Source: a virus. From it: a stretch of DNA of 20,768 nt. The notes under the pieces were generated by a model that worked only from the letters and a program-made list of their open reading frames with translations, was not told the DNA's origin and ran no database searches. The stretch spans positions 1 to 20,768 of the IMG/VR virus record IMGVR_UViG_3300009002_000062; one strand, written 5' to 3'. Shown here piece after piece: positions 1-6,626 of the stretch. Numbering within the stretch: position 1 is the stretch's first letter; each line of letters starts with the position of its first letter. A program made the translations under genes and the position numbers.

Positions 1-147
1 AACCGTAACTTGGGTTGCATAGGACACCATATCAGGACGTTTACCAAAAGTCTTCTCAACTTCTGCAATCACAACATCCCGTTTCTCATTGAAATTACTC
101 TCCGCAATCTCTTGACACTCAAAATTGAATTGTCCAATTTTACTCAT
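1..147 (-). CDS. Small unknown protein, 3' part cut off by window edge
   Basis: A leftward reading frame opens with ATG at 147-145 and runs off the left end of the window, giving the first 49 residues (MSKIGQFNFECQEIAESNFN...). An AAGGAAAG Shine-Dalgarno-like stretch lies about 5 nt upstream of the ATG, inside the end of the preceding gene; the two genes overlap by 8 nt (ATGAGTAA), which supports a translationally coupled real gene. The visible part is hydrophilic with several Glu and Lys and shows no motif I recognise. It is the last visible member of the small-gene cassette driven from the promoter at 776-804. Function unknown. Confidence 0.7.
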   Translation of the reverse strand, partial: MSKIGQFNFECQEIAESNFNEKRDVVIAEVEKTFGKRPDMVSYATQVTV

Positions 148-307
148 ATCTACTTTCCTTATTTAAATCAATTGCACCCCAACCCATTATTACAAGTCCT
201 AAGAGTGCGATACCAAGACTGTCCAAAGGTATTGCCACTTCAGTGTTAGTTTCAATTCCACCAACACCACCCATCACTAAGATGATTCCAATCAATACTC
301 TAATCAT
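140..307 (-). CDS. Tiny two-helix membrane protein (55 aa)
   Basis: This 55-aa protein has two hydrophobic stretches, about residues 2-18 (rich in Ile, Val, Gly) and 31-46 (LGIALLGLVIMGWGAI), joined by a short acidic/polar loop (IETNTEVAIPLD), and a charged C-terminus (DLNKESRYE). It is predicted to be an inner-membrane hairpin protein. Its ATG overlaps the stop codon of the upstream gene (TAATG), with GAGG about 8 nt upstream, and its own stop overlaps the next start by 8 nt, so coupled translation is likely. Very small membrane proteins of this kind are common in marine T4-like phages, usually without known function. No specific role can be assigned. Confidence 0.75.
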   Translation of the reverse strand: MIRVLIGIILVMGGVGGIETNTEVAIPLDSLGIALLGLVIMGWGAIDLNKESRYE

Positions 308-654
308 TACGCAACCTCACTATAGTCGGGTGCAATACCGTTTTCAATAATTGTTGCAACAACTTCTGTTGCATCCCAGTCAAAACCACCAATGTTCCAC
401 TGGCATTCCTCAGTAGGGATTCTACCGTACTTCCATGCATAGATGGAAACCTGTTTGTAGACCCAGTCTTCACCGTCTTCGATTTTGACATGTAGAACCC
501 ACTCACAAGATACCTTCTCATATGGGTCTGCATCTGTATAAGACGGTTTACCGAAAAGATTCAAAAGGGTATCGTAGGTGGTGGTAATCTCACCCTGTCT
601 AGATGAACCACTCTTATTGAATGACTCATACACACCATATTCTAATATATTCAT
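307..654 (-). CDS. Conserved-type hypothetical phage protein (115 aa)
   Basis: A 115-aa soluble, acidic protein rich in aromatic residues, with several Trp near the C-terminal half (CEWVLHV, YAWKYG, CQWNIGGFDWD). The start at 654 overlaps the stop of the 31-aa membrane gene (ATGA), and TTTTAGGAG lies 7-8 nt upstream, a good ribosome binding site that fixes this start. The stop TAA overlaps the next ATG by 1 nt. I see no catalytic motif. The pattern SGSSRQGEI followed by TYDTLLNLFGKPSYTDADPYEK seems familiar from hypothetical proteins of marine T4-like phages, but I cannot name a function; a search is needed to confirm this. Confidence 0.8.
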   Translation of the reverse strand: MNILEYGVYESFNKSGSSRQGEITTTYDTLLNLFGKPSYTDADPYEKVSCEWVLHVKIEDGEDWVYKQVSIYAWKYGRIPTEECQWNIGGFDWDATEVVATIIENGIAPDYSEVA

Positions 655-746
655 AATAATTCTCCTAAAAGTAACACAATAGTCATAATGACTAGAGGTT
701 GAACAAAGTCCCCATCCAACAATCCATGTTTCTGTAAAAATTTCAT
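651..746 (-). CDS. 31-aa single-helix membrane peptide
   Basis: A short gene of 32 codons begins with ATG at 746-744 after an excellent AAGGAGAG Shine-Dalgarno, 4-5 nt away. It encodes MKFLQKHGLLDGDFVQPLVI followed by MTIVLLLGELL. Residues about 16-31 form a hydrophobic segment, long enough for one membrane helix. Its TGA overlaps the start of the next gene in an ATGA junction, a typical coupling signal. It is the first gene after the consensus promoter at 776-804, with a predicted leader of about 23 nt. The strong ribosome binding site, promoter and coupling make it more than a chance frame. Function unknown. Confidence 0.7.
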   Translation of the reverse strand: MKFLQKHGLLDGDFVQPLVIMTIVLLLGELL

Positions 747-775
747 TCTCTCTCCTTTTCTCATTTTATACACTT

Positions 776-804
776 ATTATAACAACAAGAACAGGTTTTG
801 TCAA
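776..804 (-). promoter_or_regulatory. Consensus sigma70-type promoter, leftward
   Basis: Read on the minus strand: TTGACA (804-799), a 17-nt spacer, then TATAAT (781-776); all 12 positions match consensus. A run of seven A residues lies just upstream of the -35 (AATTCAAAAAAAGAC), resembling an UP element. It sits in the gap between the gene ending at 818 and the 31-aa gene starting at 746 and should drive the left-end cassette of small genes. Confidence 0.88.
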
Positions 805-817
805 GTCTTTTTTTGAA

Positions 818-1123
818 TTATTTTCCAATACTTTTGACTTCGTCACGAGGAATGACTTGGTAACTACCCTTGTTATATCCAATCGCAACTGTGAAGTTCT
901 TAGACTCCTCAATCTTATATGATTGGTCTTTTGCGGGTGTATATCCCATCCCTGTAGAACTCATGGACGGATACTTCTCACGATGGTCATCACCATCACG
1001 TCCTAATGAATAATTGTCTAAGGGTTTGAATTTGGGTTTGTAAGGTTTCGCCTTCTTCCATGCATTGGTCTTACGTTTGCGTCCGTGCATATCGTACTTC
1101 ATTGAACCGTGAAATGTTTGCAT
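818..1123 (-). CDS. Basic hypothetical phage protein (101 aa)
   Basis: A 101-aa protein with a strongly basic N-terminal half (MKYDMHGRKRKTNAWKKAKP, then YKPKFKPLDNYS) and a more neutral C-terminal part. The frame is open to 1159, but the start at 1123 is preferred because GGAG lies 5 nt upstream of that ATG, while nothing resembling a binding site precedes the earlier ATG, which falls in the poly-U end of the non-coding RNA region. The opening FHGSMKYDMHGRKRKTNAWK looks like a recurrent small protein of marine T4-like phages, but I know no function. The basic charge would fit nucleic-acid binding (inference). It lies downstream of the promoter at 1424-1452 with a leader of about 300 nt. Confidence 0.78.
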   Translation of the reverse strand: MQTFHGSMKYDMHGRKRKTNAWKKAKPYKPKFKPLDNYSLGRDGDDHREKYPSMSSTGMGYTPAKDQSYKIEESKNFTVAIGYNKGSYQVIPRDEVKSIGK

Positions 1124-1417
1124 CACTACTCCATTCATTATAAAAAAAGGGACACCCATGATAGGGAATGAGAGCTACTGGAGTGACCAACTTAATGGTA
1201 TGTAACCTCGACATCTCATCCCCTAGGGCGGAATCTGCCTCATCCTATTGTCACACTGTGACTCAATGAGTTTAGTTCTCTCGATTTTGTTTTTTTACCT
1301 TTTCCACTTTGTATCGACTCTACCAATGGTATGTTAATCATTCGCAATAGAGTCTGTCGCTTATCACCTGAAAGTCACAAACTTCCCTAGGCGAGTGGTC
1401 ACGTTTTCCCAATCGAT
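1124..1417 (-). ncRNA. Structured non-coding leader or small RNA
   Basis: About 300 nt between the promoter at 1424-1452 and the ATG at 1123 hold no convincing gene but several inverted repeats, read on the minus strand: a compound hairpin (1393-1365) with CGCCT/AGGTG outside and GGAAGT/ACTTTC inside; a 7-bp stem GACTCTA/TAGAGTC on the transcript (1354-1348 with 1322-1316); CTCAT/ATGAG (1270-1266 with 1243-1239) enclosing GTCAC-AGT-GTGAC; and a 12-bp stem with one G-U pair (1225-1214 with 1173-1162). A GGGTGTCCC element followed by seven U residues (1157-1142) could end a free RNA of about 275 nt; its 3-bp stem is weak, so read-through into the 101-aa gene is likely. It is not a tRNA: no T-loop or acceptor pairing is seen. 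It matches no riboswitch I can recognise by eye. Confidence 0.55.
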
Positions 1418-1423
1418 ATGTGT

Positions 1424-1452
1424 ATAATACATGACTCAACAGGGTTTGTCAA
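1424..1452 (-). promoter_or_regulatory. Sigma70-type promoter for the structured RNA region
   Basis: Minus strand: TTGACA (1452-1447), 17-nt spacer, TATTAT (1429-1424, one mismatch). Seven A residues precede the -35. It lies just after the stop of the SGNH-like gene (1471) and points into the 300-nt non-coding structured stretch. The 15-nt block GTCAAGTCTTTTTTT (plus strand) is shared exactly with the promoter at 776-804. Confidence 0.82.
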
Positions 1453-1470
1453 GTCTTTTTTTCACTTTTT

Positions 1471-2334
1471 TTAAAGTTTTTTGAATATTTCTTCGAGGGA
1501 CTCTGCATAGAGTCGATGTGTGAGTTCTTTCGGATGACCGAACTCTGCGATGTCATCGTTTTCTTTAGCGATTTCATACATAGTCCAGTGGTCATTATCA
1601 TCCCGTACCGCTTGACCTGTATGAATTTTTACACGTCCATCAGGGAGACCTATCCCTTTTCTATGAAGTTTAGGATTAGAAAATGTCTTTTCCATAATTT
1701 CAATCCACCTAATACCAAGAGTACATTCGGGTCTTAGATGATTTTTGATTCTATCATGGACATACCTTCTCCATTCCATAGTATCATTTTTATCAGCGGT
1801 TCTGTAGAACGCATCCAATAATTGATTTGACATTGCAGTATGAAATACAGATTGTACAATCTTAATTCCTCTTGCATCACACAATTGTTGAATTGCAGAC
1901 ATATAAGATAATGTCTGAATGATACCTGTTTGATTATTGTTTACAAGAGTACCCCACATACCCGCAACATCCTTATTCTCTTTATTGAGATAGTTATATC
2001 TAACGGGTGAGAACTGTGACATATTCTGTTCTCTTTGGATTTTCATATCCCGTTCGGCATTCTTGTATTTGGATTCGAAGAGTTCAATCCGTTTCCATGC
2101 AGACCAAACAATAACAATCGCATCGGGTTGATTGTCAGATAGGTACAATAAAAGGTCACGGAATATTTTTGCATTACCGTTACCACACATCGCTAGGTTT
2201 TCGTGTTCCATACCCAACTTACGTGCGAGGATACTACCAAATGTGTTTTGGAAATGAGAAGGGGGATTGTCTTGAAACCCCACCAACTCATCTCCCCACA
2301 CGAAACTACATCCTATGGTTGCAAGTGTTGTCAC
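1471..2334 (-). CDS. SGNH/GDSL-hydrolase-like protein (287 aa)
   Basis: The N-terminus carries IGCSFVWGDEL (residues 7-17), the block I serine motif of SGNH hydrolases with Ser10 as the likely nucleophile. GNGNAKI (51-57) fits a later glycine/asparagine block, and a C-terminal GHPKELTHRLYAE (266-278) fits the block V histidine region (His267 or His273). SGNH enzymes hydrolyse esters, for example acetyl groups on sugars or lipids; the substrate cannot be told here, though phage or host surface glycans are plausible. The start is GTG at 2334, with GGAGAT about 6 nt upstream and a 4-nt GTGA overlap with the stop of the preceding gene; no in-frame ATG nearby has a comparable site. It closes the unit from the 3150-3178 promoter. 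Confidence 0.75.
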   Translation of the reverse strand: MTTLATIGCSFVWGDELVGFQDNPPSHFQNTFGSILARKLGMEHENLAMCGNGNAKIFRDLLLYLSDNQPDAIVIVWSAWKRIELFESKYKNAERDMKIQREQNMSQFSPVRYNYLNKENKDVAGMWGTLVNNNQTGIIQTLSYMSAIQQLCDARGIKIVQSVFHTAMSNQLLDAFYRTADKNDTMEWRRYVHDRIKNHLRPECTLGIRWIEIMEKTFSNPKLHRKGIGLPDGRVKIHTGQAVRDDNDHWTMYEIAKENDDIAEFGHPKELTHRLYAESLEEIFKKL

Positions 2335-2528
2335 GTATTATCTCCATCTGAATACTTTACATCATTCTTATCAAACACTTTAAAATGTTTTCTGATACGT
2401 TTGTTGTAAGATTTCTTAATCTTTTTCACAACTCCTGGCTTGTTTAGGTACTTATACCATTTACGTGCCTTTGTAAGTGCGTCAAATTCATATCCGTTTT
2501 TTAAAGGAATACGTTCCTTCTTCTTCAT
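2331..2528 (-). CDS. Very basic small protein (65 aa)
   Basis: A 65-aa highly basic protein (MKKKERIPLKNGYEFDALTK..., then KKIKKSYNKRIRKHFKVF). The frame is open to 2576, but ATG at 2528 has AGAGG 5-6 nt upstream and lies 1 nt after the stop of the DUF3310 gene, so this start is preferred. A run of Lys and Arg in the second half suggests nucleic-acid contact (inference); no known fold is recognised. Its TGA overlaps the GTG start of the SGNH-like gene by 4 nt, indicating coupled translation. Confidence 0.72.
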   Translation of the reverse strand: MKKKERIPLKNGYEFDALTKARKWYKYLNKPGVVKKIKKSYNKRIRKHFKVFDKNDVKYSDGDNT

Positions 2529-2529
2529 A

Positions 2530-2814
2530 CTAACCTCTATCGTAGTGGTCGTGTACGTGTAATTGAATGATTGCATAATGTAGAACCTTCATCAAGTCCT
2601 TACGATTATACCCATCCTTGTTTCCATAACGTTGTGCATACTTAAGAATGTTTCCAATACAGAACCCGTCTCCATGTCCACCATCAATGATGAACTCAGT
2701 TGCTTGAAACTTATTCTTAGAATAATGTTCACCATACGTGTTATCAACATACGACTTTAATTCTGCAATTGTATTGCCTTCATTATACTTATAGTCTACT
2801 TCACTTTTAGGCAT
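2530..2814 (-). CDS. DUF3310-family phage protein (94 aa)
   Basis: The C-terminal two-thirds, EFIIDGGHGDGFCIGNILKY followed by AQRYGNKDGYNRKDLMKVLHYAI, matches the usual pattern of DUF3310 (a glycine-containing turn, then GNxxKYxxRxxxK and a DLxKxxxYA helix), a small helical domain common in phages and also found near the C-terminus of T7-type gp1.7-like proteins. The start at 2814 follows AGGAG with 6-nt spacing. The gene ends 1 nt before the next ATG. The biochemical role of stand-alone members is not settled; a nucleotide-metabolism link is only suggested by family context. Confidence 0.75.
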   Translation of the reverse strand: MPKSEVDYKYNEGNTIAELKSYVDNTYGEHYSKNKFQATEFIIDGGHGDGFCIGNILKYAQRYGNKDGYNRKDLMKVLHYAIIQLHVHDHYDRG

Positions 2815-2822
2815 TACAACTC

Positions 2823-3122
2823 CTATGTAATAATGGTCTGTTTTGGTTCGAGAATTGTTTTCTCACCTGTTGCTCTTAAGAACGCATCCTTTACATCGGG
2901 GTTTGTCATTAGACATACAACCACTTGATTGAACACCGCAGTCTTTGGATTTTCAATACCCGTTGCTGCAAGACCCTTTGCAAATCCCATCTTACCTGAG
3001 TTAGGGTCTGATAGAACCATCCTTGGGTTCTCTAGTCCAATACTTCCATTATCTTGAGAAAGTAGTTTACCAACATACTCTCCACTAATTGTCACTACTG
3101 TGACCACATCACCTTTTTTCAT
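2823..3122 (-). CDS. Small beta-rich unknown, possibly Sm-like (99 aa)
   Basis: A 99-aa protein opening MKKGDVVTVVTISGEYVGKL, a strand-turn-strand pattern reminiscent of Sm/SH3-type small barrels (MKxGDxVxxxxxxGxxxxGKL), followed by a Gly/Ala-rich middle and a helical C-terminus (NPDVKDAFLRATG). The Sm-like reading is inference from pattern only. ATG at 3122 is chosen because GGAG lies 6 nt upstream; the frame is open to a TTG at 3134 without a better site. It is the first gene after the consensus promoter at 3150-3178, with a leader of about 20 nt. Confidence 0.75.
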   Translation of the reverse strand: MKKGDVVTVVTISGEYVGKLLSQDNGSIGLENPRMVLSDPNSGKMGFAKGLAATGIENPKTAVFNQVVVCLMTNPDVKDAFLRATGEKTILEPKQTIIT

Positions 3123-3149
3123 TCGTTTCTCCAATTTTGAATTTGTACC

Positions 3150-3178
3150 ATTATACTATAATACACAGTGTTTGTCAA
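3150..3178 (-). promoter_or_regulatory. Consensus sigma70-type promoter, leftward
   Basis: Minus strand: TTGACA (3178-3173), 17-nt spacer, TATAAT (3155-3150), matching consensus at all positions. It lies 5 nt past the stop of the oxygenase gene at 3184. The stretch from within the spacer to the initially transcribed bases (ATAGTATAATGGTACA) is identical to that of the promoter at 11015-11043, suggesting duplicated promoter cassettes. Confidence 0.9.
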
Positions 3179-3183
3179 GGTTT

Positions 3184-3846
3184 TTATTGCATTACTTCTT
3201 CGATGCATAAGTCCCTCATTTCGATTGCCTTTTCATTTTGGTCATCGTAAATACTTTTGTTTGAGAACTTATATGCAAGAGTCAATCTATCACATCCCGC
3301 ATATGCAGAATGCCAACAGTGTTGAAACTCTTCTTCTTTCCTACCAAAATAATAATGTCTACATTGCCATCCGACTACATCGGTAATAGTATGTATTGTA
3401 TCTGTTGTTTTGTCATACCACCTAAAGTAACCATCACCGTGTTTACTGTAGGTAAACAACACTTGATATGCATTCGCATTCCAATTAGTGTGCCATCCTA
3501 CATGACCACCTTTTGGATAGTAAGATAATAATGCACTTGAATGTGCTCCTATCTCATTTGCAAAGTCAAACTTTACTTTGTCTCGGAAAGGTGTCCATAT
3601 CTCAGGGTCTTTTTTGACCATTAATGATATGGGTTGTGCAAAGTATTCTTCAGGAAAACCTTCGTGGTCTTCCCAATTATGAAGTTTTTCTTTCAACGCA
3701 AGGTCACTACAATACTCTTCTCCCCTCGTATAGGAATCATCATTTCGTGTAGATACGTACTTATTCTTTTTATAATCCATAGAAAAGAATTCGTCCGAAA
3801 TACTATTCAGACGTTTCATGAATTCTTTTCCTATTACTACTTCCAT
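3184..3846 (-). CDS. 2OG-Fe(II) oxygenase-like protein (220 aa)
   Basis: The core GGHVGWHTNWNANAYQVLFTY (split here as GGHVGWHTNW and NANAYQVLFTYS, residues 113-134) and the distal HCWHSAYAGCDRLTLAYKF (176-194) fit the double-stranded beta-helix of 2-oxoglutarate/Fe(II) dioxygenases: a proximal HxD-type site, a distal His (H179) and a downstream Arg (R187) for 2OG. Here the proximal motif reads H119-T-N121, so the usual acidic iron ligand is Asn. Such proteins hydroxylate proteins, nucleic acids or small molecules; the target is unknown. The start at 3846 (TAATG overlap with the ThyX stop) is preferred to an upstream ATG at 3900 that would invade ThyX by 54 nt. It ends the uvsX-gp41-thyX unit. 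Confidence 0.72.
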   Translation of the reverse strand: MEVVIGKEFMKRLNSISDEFFSMDYKKNKYVSTRNDDSYTRGEEYCSDLALKEKLHNWEDHEGFPEEYFAQPISLMVKKDPEIWTPFRDKVKFDFANEIGAHSSALLSYYPKGGHVGWHTNWNANAYQVLFTYSKHGDGYFRWYDKTTDTIHTITDVVGWQCRHYYFGRKEEEFQHCWHSAYAGCDRLTLAYKFSNKSIYDDQNEKAIEMRDLCIEEVMQ

Positions 3847-4505
3847 TAGTCTTCTAACGCTTCTGCAATAGAGGGGAAATGAACCTTGATAATTTCCCAA
3901 CAGTCATCTGCAATCTTGATATGTTCTTTCTGAGTACCATGTCCACGTCTTAGTTCACAATAGTGAATCCATGAACGTAGAGAACCTGCCATATAAAGAA
4001 CTGATTCTGTATTACCTTCAGGGAGAACTGCACGTGCCTGTTCCTTTGCAATACCCTTCTTGATTGCCCAGTTGTATGCTTCTCTTGATTTAAGAACAAC
4101 TTCTTCTTGTTGTTTTCTCCAATCACGATGAAGGTCTAGGTTCTGAGTCTCAATAGAGTTTTGTCTATTCTTATCATCCTGTAAACGTGCATCTTTAAAA
4201 TGTACCGCACCTTCTTCGGGTGAAGCATAACGTTGAGAGAACTCTTGGAATGCAAACGAACGATGACGGATAATCTGTCTTGCGATATCACGGGTCGTAG
4301 TAATCTCCATTGTCATATGAACCATCTCTAATGGACTCCAATGATTTTCACGAATAAGATATCGTACAAGTCCCTTCGATGTCTTCTTATTATTTTGGTT
4401 TGCGGGATTACTCACTCTAGCTGCATATGCAATAAGTTCTTCTGCGGTATTACAATCTGTAATAGAAGACGGTTTACTAAGAGCGATTAAGTTAACGTTT
4501 GACAT
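3846..4505 (-). CDS. thyX: Flavin-dependent thymidylate synthase ThyX
   Basis: ThyX makes dTMP from dUMP using methylenetetrahydrofolate and FAD/NADPH. The family signature RHRxxSxNExSxRY is present as RHRSFAFQEFSQRY at residues 80-93, with conservative changes at two positions (Ala for Ser, Gln for Asn). The C-terminal LRSWIHYCELRRGHGTQKE segment is also typical. The length of 219 aa is normal for the family. The start overlaps the end of the AspH-like gene by 14 nt, with GGAG about 10 nt upstream. Together with the dCMP deaminase at 17884-18336 it gives the phage a complete dCMP to dUMP to dTMP route for DNA synthesis. It is very unlikely to be anything else. Confidence 0.97.
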   Translation of the reverse strand: MSNVNLIALSKPSSITDCNTAEELIAYAARVSNPANQNNKKTSKGLVRYLIRENHWSPLEMVHMTMEITTTRDIARQIIRHRSFAFQEFSQRYASPEEGAVHFKDARLQDDKNRQNSIETQNLDLHRDWRKQQEEVVLKSREAYNWAIKKGIAKEQARAVLPEGNTESVLYMAGSLRSWIHYCELRRGHGTQKEHIKIADDCWEIIKVHFPSIAEALED

Positions 4506-5247
4506 TCTGTATTTTCTCCATCAGTTCGTCATAAGATAATGATGCAAAGTCAATGTTTAGATTGACCCTCCATCGTTTGGGTTGTTGTTCTCTTTCTACG
4601 GAATGCCATATATAATGATTAAATGTTGTCCATTCCATTTCACGTAGTTGAACCTGTGTTGCAACTTTCAGTTTAGAATAATCGGGTATGCGATATATAT
4701 CATGAACTTTAAATGGTTCTGTTTCATCATACCATGTAGTTTTTTCTTCATTACCTTGAAGTAAACAAAAGAGAGATGAGTTACGTGCATGTCCCTTATG
4801 AGGATATAACATAGTACCTTCGTTCTGTATCTGTACGATAGGGTCAATCTCTTCGATAGGAATATCTAACATCTCACTGACTTGTTTTGACAATGGGTCT
4901 GCAATTCGTTTTGGTAATCTGTATTGGTCAATCACAATCTCGGTTACACCATCTGCGGGTGTACCAAGTTCACGTGCCATAATCAATCTACGTCTTACGA
5001 ACTCACGTGCATCACGTGTAGTACCACCATGTTCTTTTACTACCTGTTCGATAATTTTAGGGGTACTATTATATGCAATCTTTCTCCACGGTCTATCAAT
5101 AAACTCTAACTCAGGGTCAAGTCTTAATGCCATCGCAAGGAGTTCATCTAGAGTTTCTTGAGGTACAAGGTCTATCCCTGTAGGATAGAAGAACTGTTTA
5201 TTATGTTCCCATCTCTTAAACAAAATTTTCATCATTGATTCACGCAT
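4492..5247 (-). CDS. Aspartyl/asparaginyl hydroxylase-like protein (251 aa)
   Basis: The second half carries MLYPHKGHARNSSLFCLLQG (residues 146-165), then MEWTTFNHYIWHSVE (204-218) and RWRVNLNIDF (226-235). This resembles the beta-helix core of aspartate/asparagine beta-hydroxylases, in which a PHxG-type His and a distal His (here H150 and H215) hold iron without a carboxylate ligand and an Arg binds 2-oxoglutarate. The N-terminal half (about 1-135) is helical and unrecognised. Substrate unknown. The ATG at 5247 has GGAG 6 nt upstream and follows the gp41 stop by 2 nt. An alternative is a related cupin-fold protein without catalysis. Confidence 0.6.
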   Translation of the reverse strand: MRESMMKILFKRWEHNKQFFYPTGIDLVPQETLDELLAMALRLDPELEFIDRPWRKIAYNSTPKIIEQVVKEHGGTTRDAREFVRRRLIMARELGTPADGVTEIVIDQYRLPKRIADPLSKQVSEMLDIPIEEIDPIVQIQNEGTMLYPHKGHARNSSLFCLLQGNEEKTTWYDETEPFKVHDIYRIPDYSKLKVATQVQLREMEWTTFNHYIWHSVEREQQPKRWRVNLNIDFASLSYDELMEKIQNVKR

Positions 5248-5249
5248 TA

Positions 5250-6626
5250 CTACTCCATCTTGAAGTTTTTAAATCTCTCACCCGACTTAGAGTTATCAAA
5301 CACGGGCGTGTCATCACTACTGATTTGTTCATCGGGGTCATTATCATCTTCTAGTCGCATCTTACTACGGTCAACCTTAAGAGTAAATCTCTGATTAGAG
5401 GTTGGGTCGTTGTATCTGTTCTTTAATTGTTTTACCAATATCTTACCTAGGTTATTTAGTTCATCGTTAGATATCAATGCGAACATCAAGTCTGCGGTTG
5501 CGGGTAGTCCGAATGATTCAGAAGTATCTTCCAATCCAACATCATCATTACCATATCCACTACGAGTGGTTTGTGTTGCAGAAACAATTGGTACATTGAA
5601 CTCAACTGCAAGACCTCTTAGTTCTTCTGCAATACTCTTGATGTAAGTATAAGAGTTGATTGCACCACCCATACCCTTCATACGAGATGAGGCACAGATG
5701 TTTAGATAGTCAATAAAGATAATCTCAGGTACAAAGTTCTTCTTGAGTTTTAGTTCATTCAACAATGCACGGAAGTGGGCAGTATGTGCCTGACCTGTAG
5801 GATACTCTTTAATAATGAGTTTACCTTGGGTCTTCTCTGCAACACCTTTGACCCTGTCAGTAAACATATCTTTAGATAGGTTCTCCAGTTGGTCAATAGG
5901 GACGTTCAATAGGTTTGCATCAATACGTTCTGCAATACGTTCTTCTGCCATCTCCATAGTAATGTACAATGCATTACGTCCTTGGACTAAAGCATTTGCA
6001 GCGACATGACACATGAACAATGACTTACCAACACCCGTACCCGCAAGTGCGATGTTCAAGGTCTTGTTAGGTAAACCACCTTTGGTAATCTTGTTGAAAA
6101 ATTCTAGGTCGAACGGGATACGTTCTTCTTGCATATGATAGAACTCAAAACGTTCATTTGCGTTCTCAATAAAATCATGACCAATATTTGTATCGAACGT
6201 CACACCAAGTGCTTTTGATAATACTTCGGGGATTGCATTCTTTTGTAGGTTCGCATGTTTACCATCAATAATAGAGATGGACTCCATTACTGCATTGAAC
6301 ACCGCACGGTCTTGACACCACTTCTCAGTAGACTCGACCAACCATTCTAGATTTTCTTTCTCGTATTTAAAGATGGTAGGAAGTAAATCCATTGCTTGAC
6401 CATAGTCTGCATCAGATAACCTACCACCTTCATCAACTTCAATCTTGAATGCTTCCATAGTAGGAAGTGCATTGAACTTAGATACGAATTTAGTGACCTC
6501 TTTAAATAGGTCTTTATACACCCCTTCGAAATAAGTGGGTGCAAGGAAGGGTAATACTTTTCGGGTATATTCCTCGTTAGTTAGTAGATTCCGTAGAATC
6601 GTTGTTTGTAAGTTTATATTCATCAT
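5250..6626 (-). CDS. 41: Replicative DnaB-type helicase gp41
   Basis: T4 gp41 is the hexameric 5'-3' helicase that unwinds the fork and stimulates the primase. This 458-aa protein has a helical N-terminal domain (about 1-150) and a RecA-like motor domain with Walker A GTGVGKS (196-202), the DnaB-type segment YITMEMAEERIAERID (221-236), Walker B EIIFIDYLNI (301-310), and SATQTTRSG (349-357) as the sensor loop, with LKNRYNDP near the end. The length is close to that of T4 gp41 (about 475 aa). ATG at 6626 has GAGAGAGG 4-5 nt upstream, inside the 3' end of the preceding gene (50-nt overlap). The uvsX-unknown-41 order matches that of T4 (uvsX-40-41). Confidence 0.95.
   Translation of the reverse strand: MMNINLQTTILRNLLTNEEYTRKVLPFLAPTYFEGVYKDLFKEVTKFVSKFNALPTMEAFKIEVDEGGRLSDADYGQAMDLLPTIFKYEKENLEWLVESTEKWCQDRAVFNAVMESISIIDGKHANLQKNAIPEVLSKALGVTFDTNIGHDFIENANERFEFYHMQEERIPFDLEFFNKITKGGLPNKTLNIALAGTGVGKSLFMCHVAANALVQGRNALYITMEMAEERIAERIDANLLNVPIDQLENLSKDMFTDRVKGVAEKTQGKLIIKEYPTGQAHTAHFRALLNELKLKKNFVPEIIFIDYLNICASSRMKGMGGAINSYTYIKSIAEELRGLAVEFNVPIVSATQTTRSGYGNDDVGLEDTSESFGLPATADLMFALISNDELNNLGKILVKQLKNRYNDPTSNQRFTLKVDRSKMRLEDDNDPDEQISSDDTPVFDNSKSGERFKNFKME

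Noticed and set aside
10-249. Rightward open frame across the left-end small genes.
   Set aside because: It is antisense to two well-supported overlapping leftward genes and has no binding site; a shadow frame.
1240-1341. A 33-codon leftward frame (MINIPLVESIQSGKGKKTKS...) inside the non-coding region.
   Set aside because: No Shine-Dalgarno precedes its ATG, and it overlaps several RNA stems. The stems explain the stretch better; translation data could change this.
1160-1423. Possible tRNA or glutamine-type riboswitch in the non-coding stretch.
   Set aside because: No T-loop, anticodon arm or acceptor pairing on either strand, and the GACGGAAGUAGG-like core of glutamine riboswitches is not present (only CTAGGGAAGTTTG).
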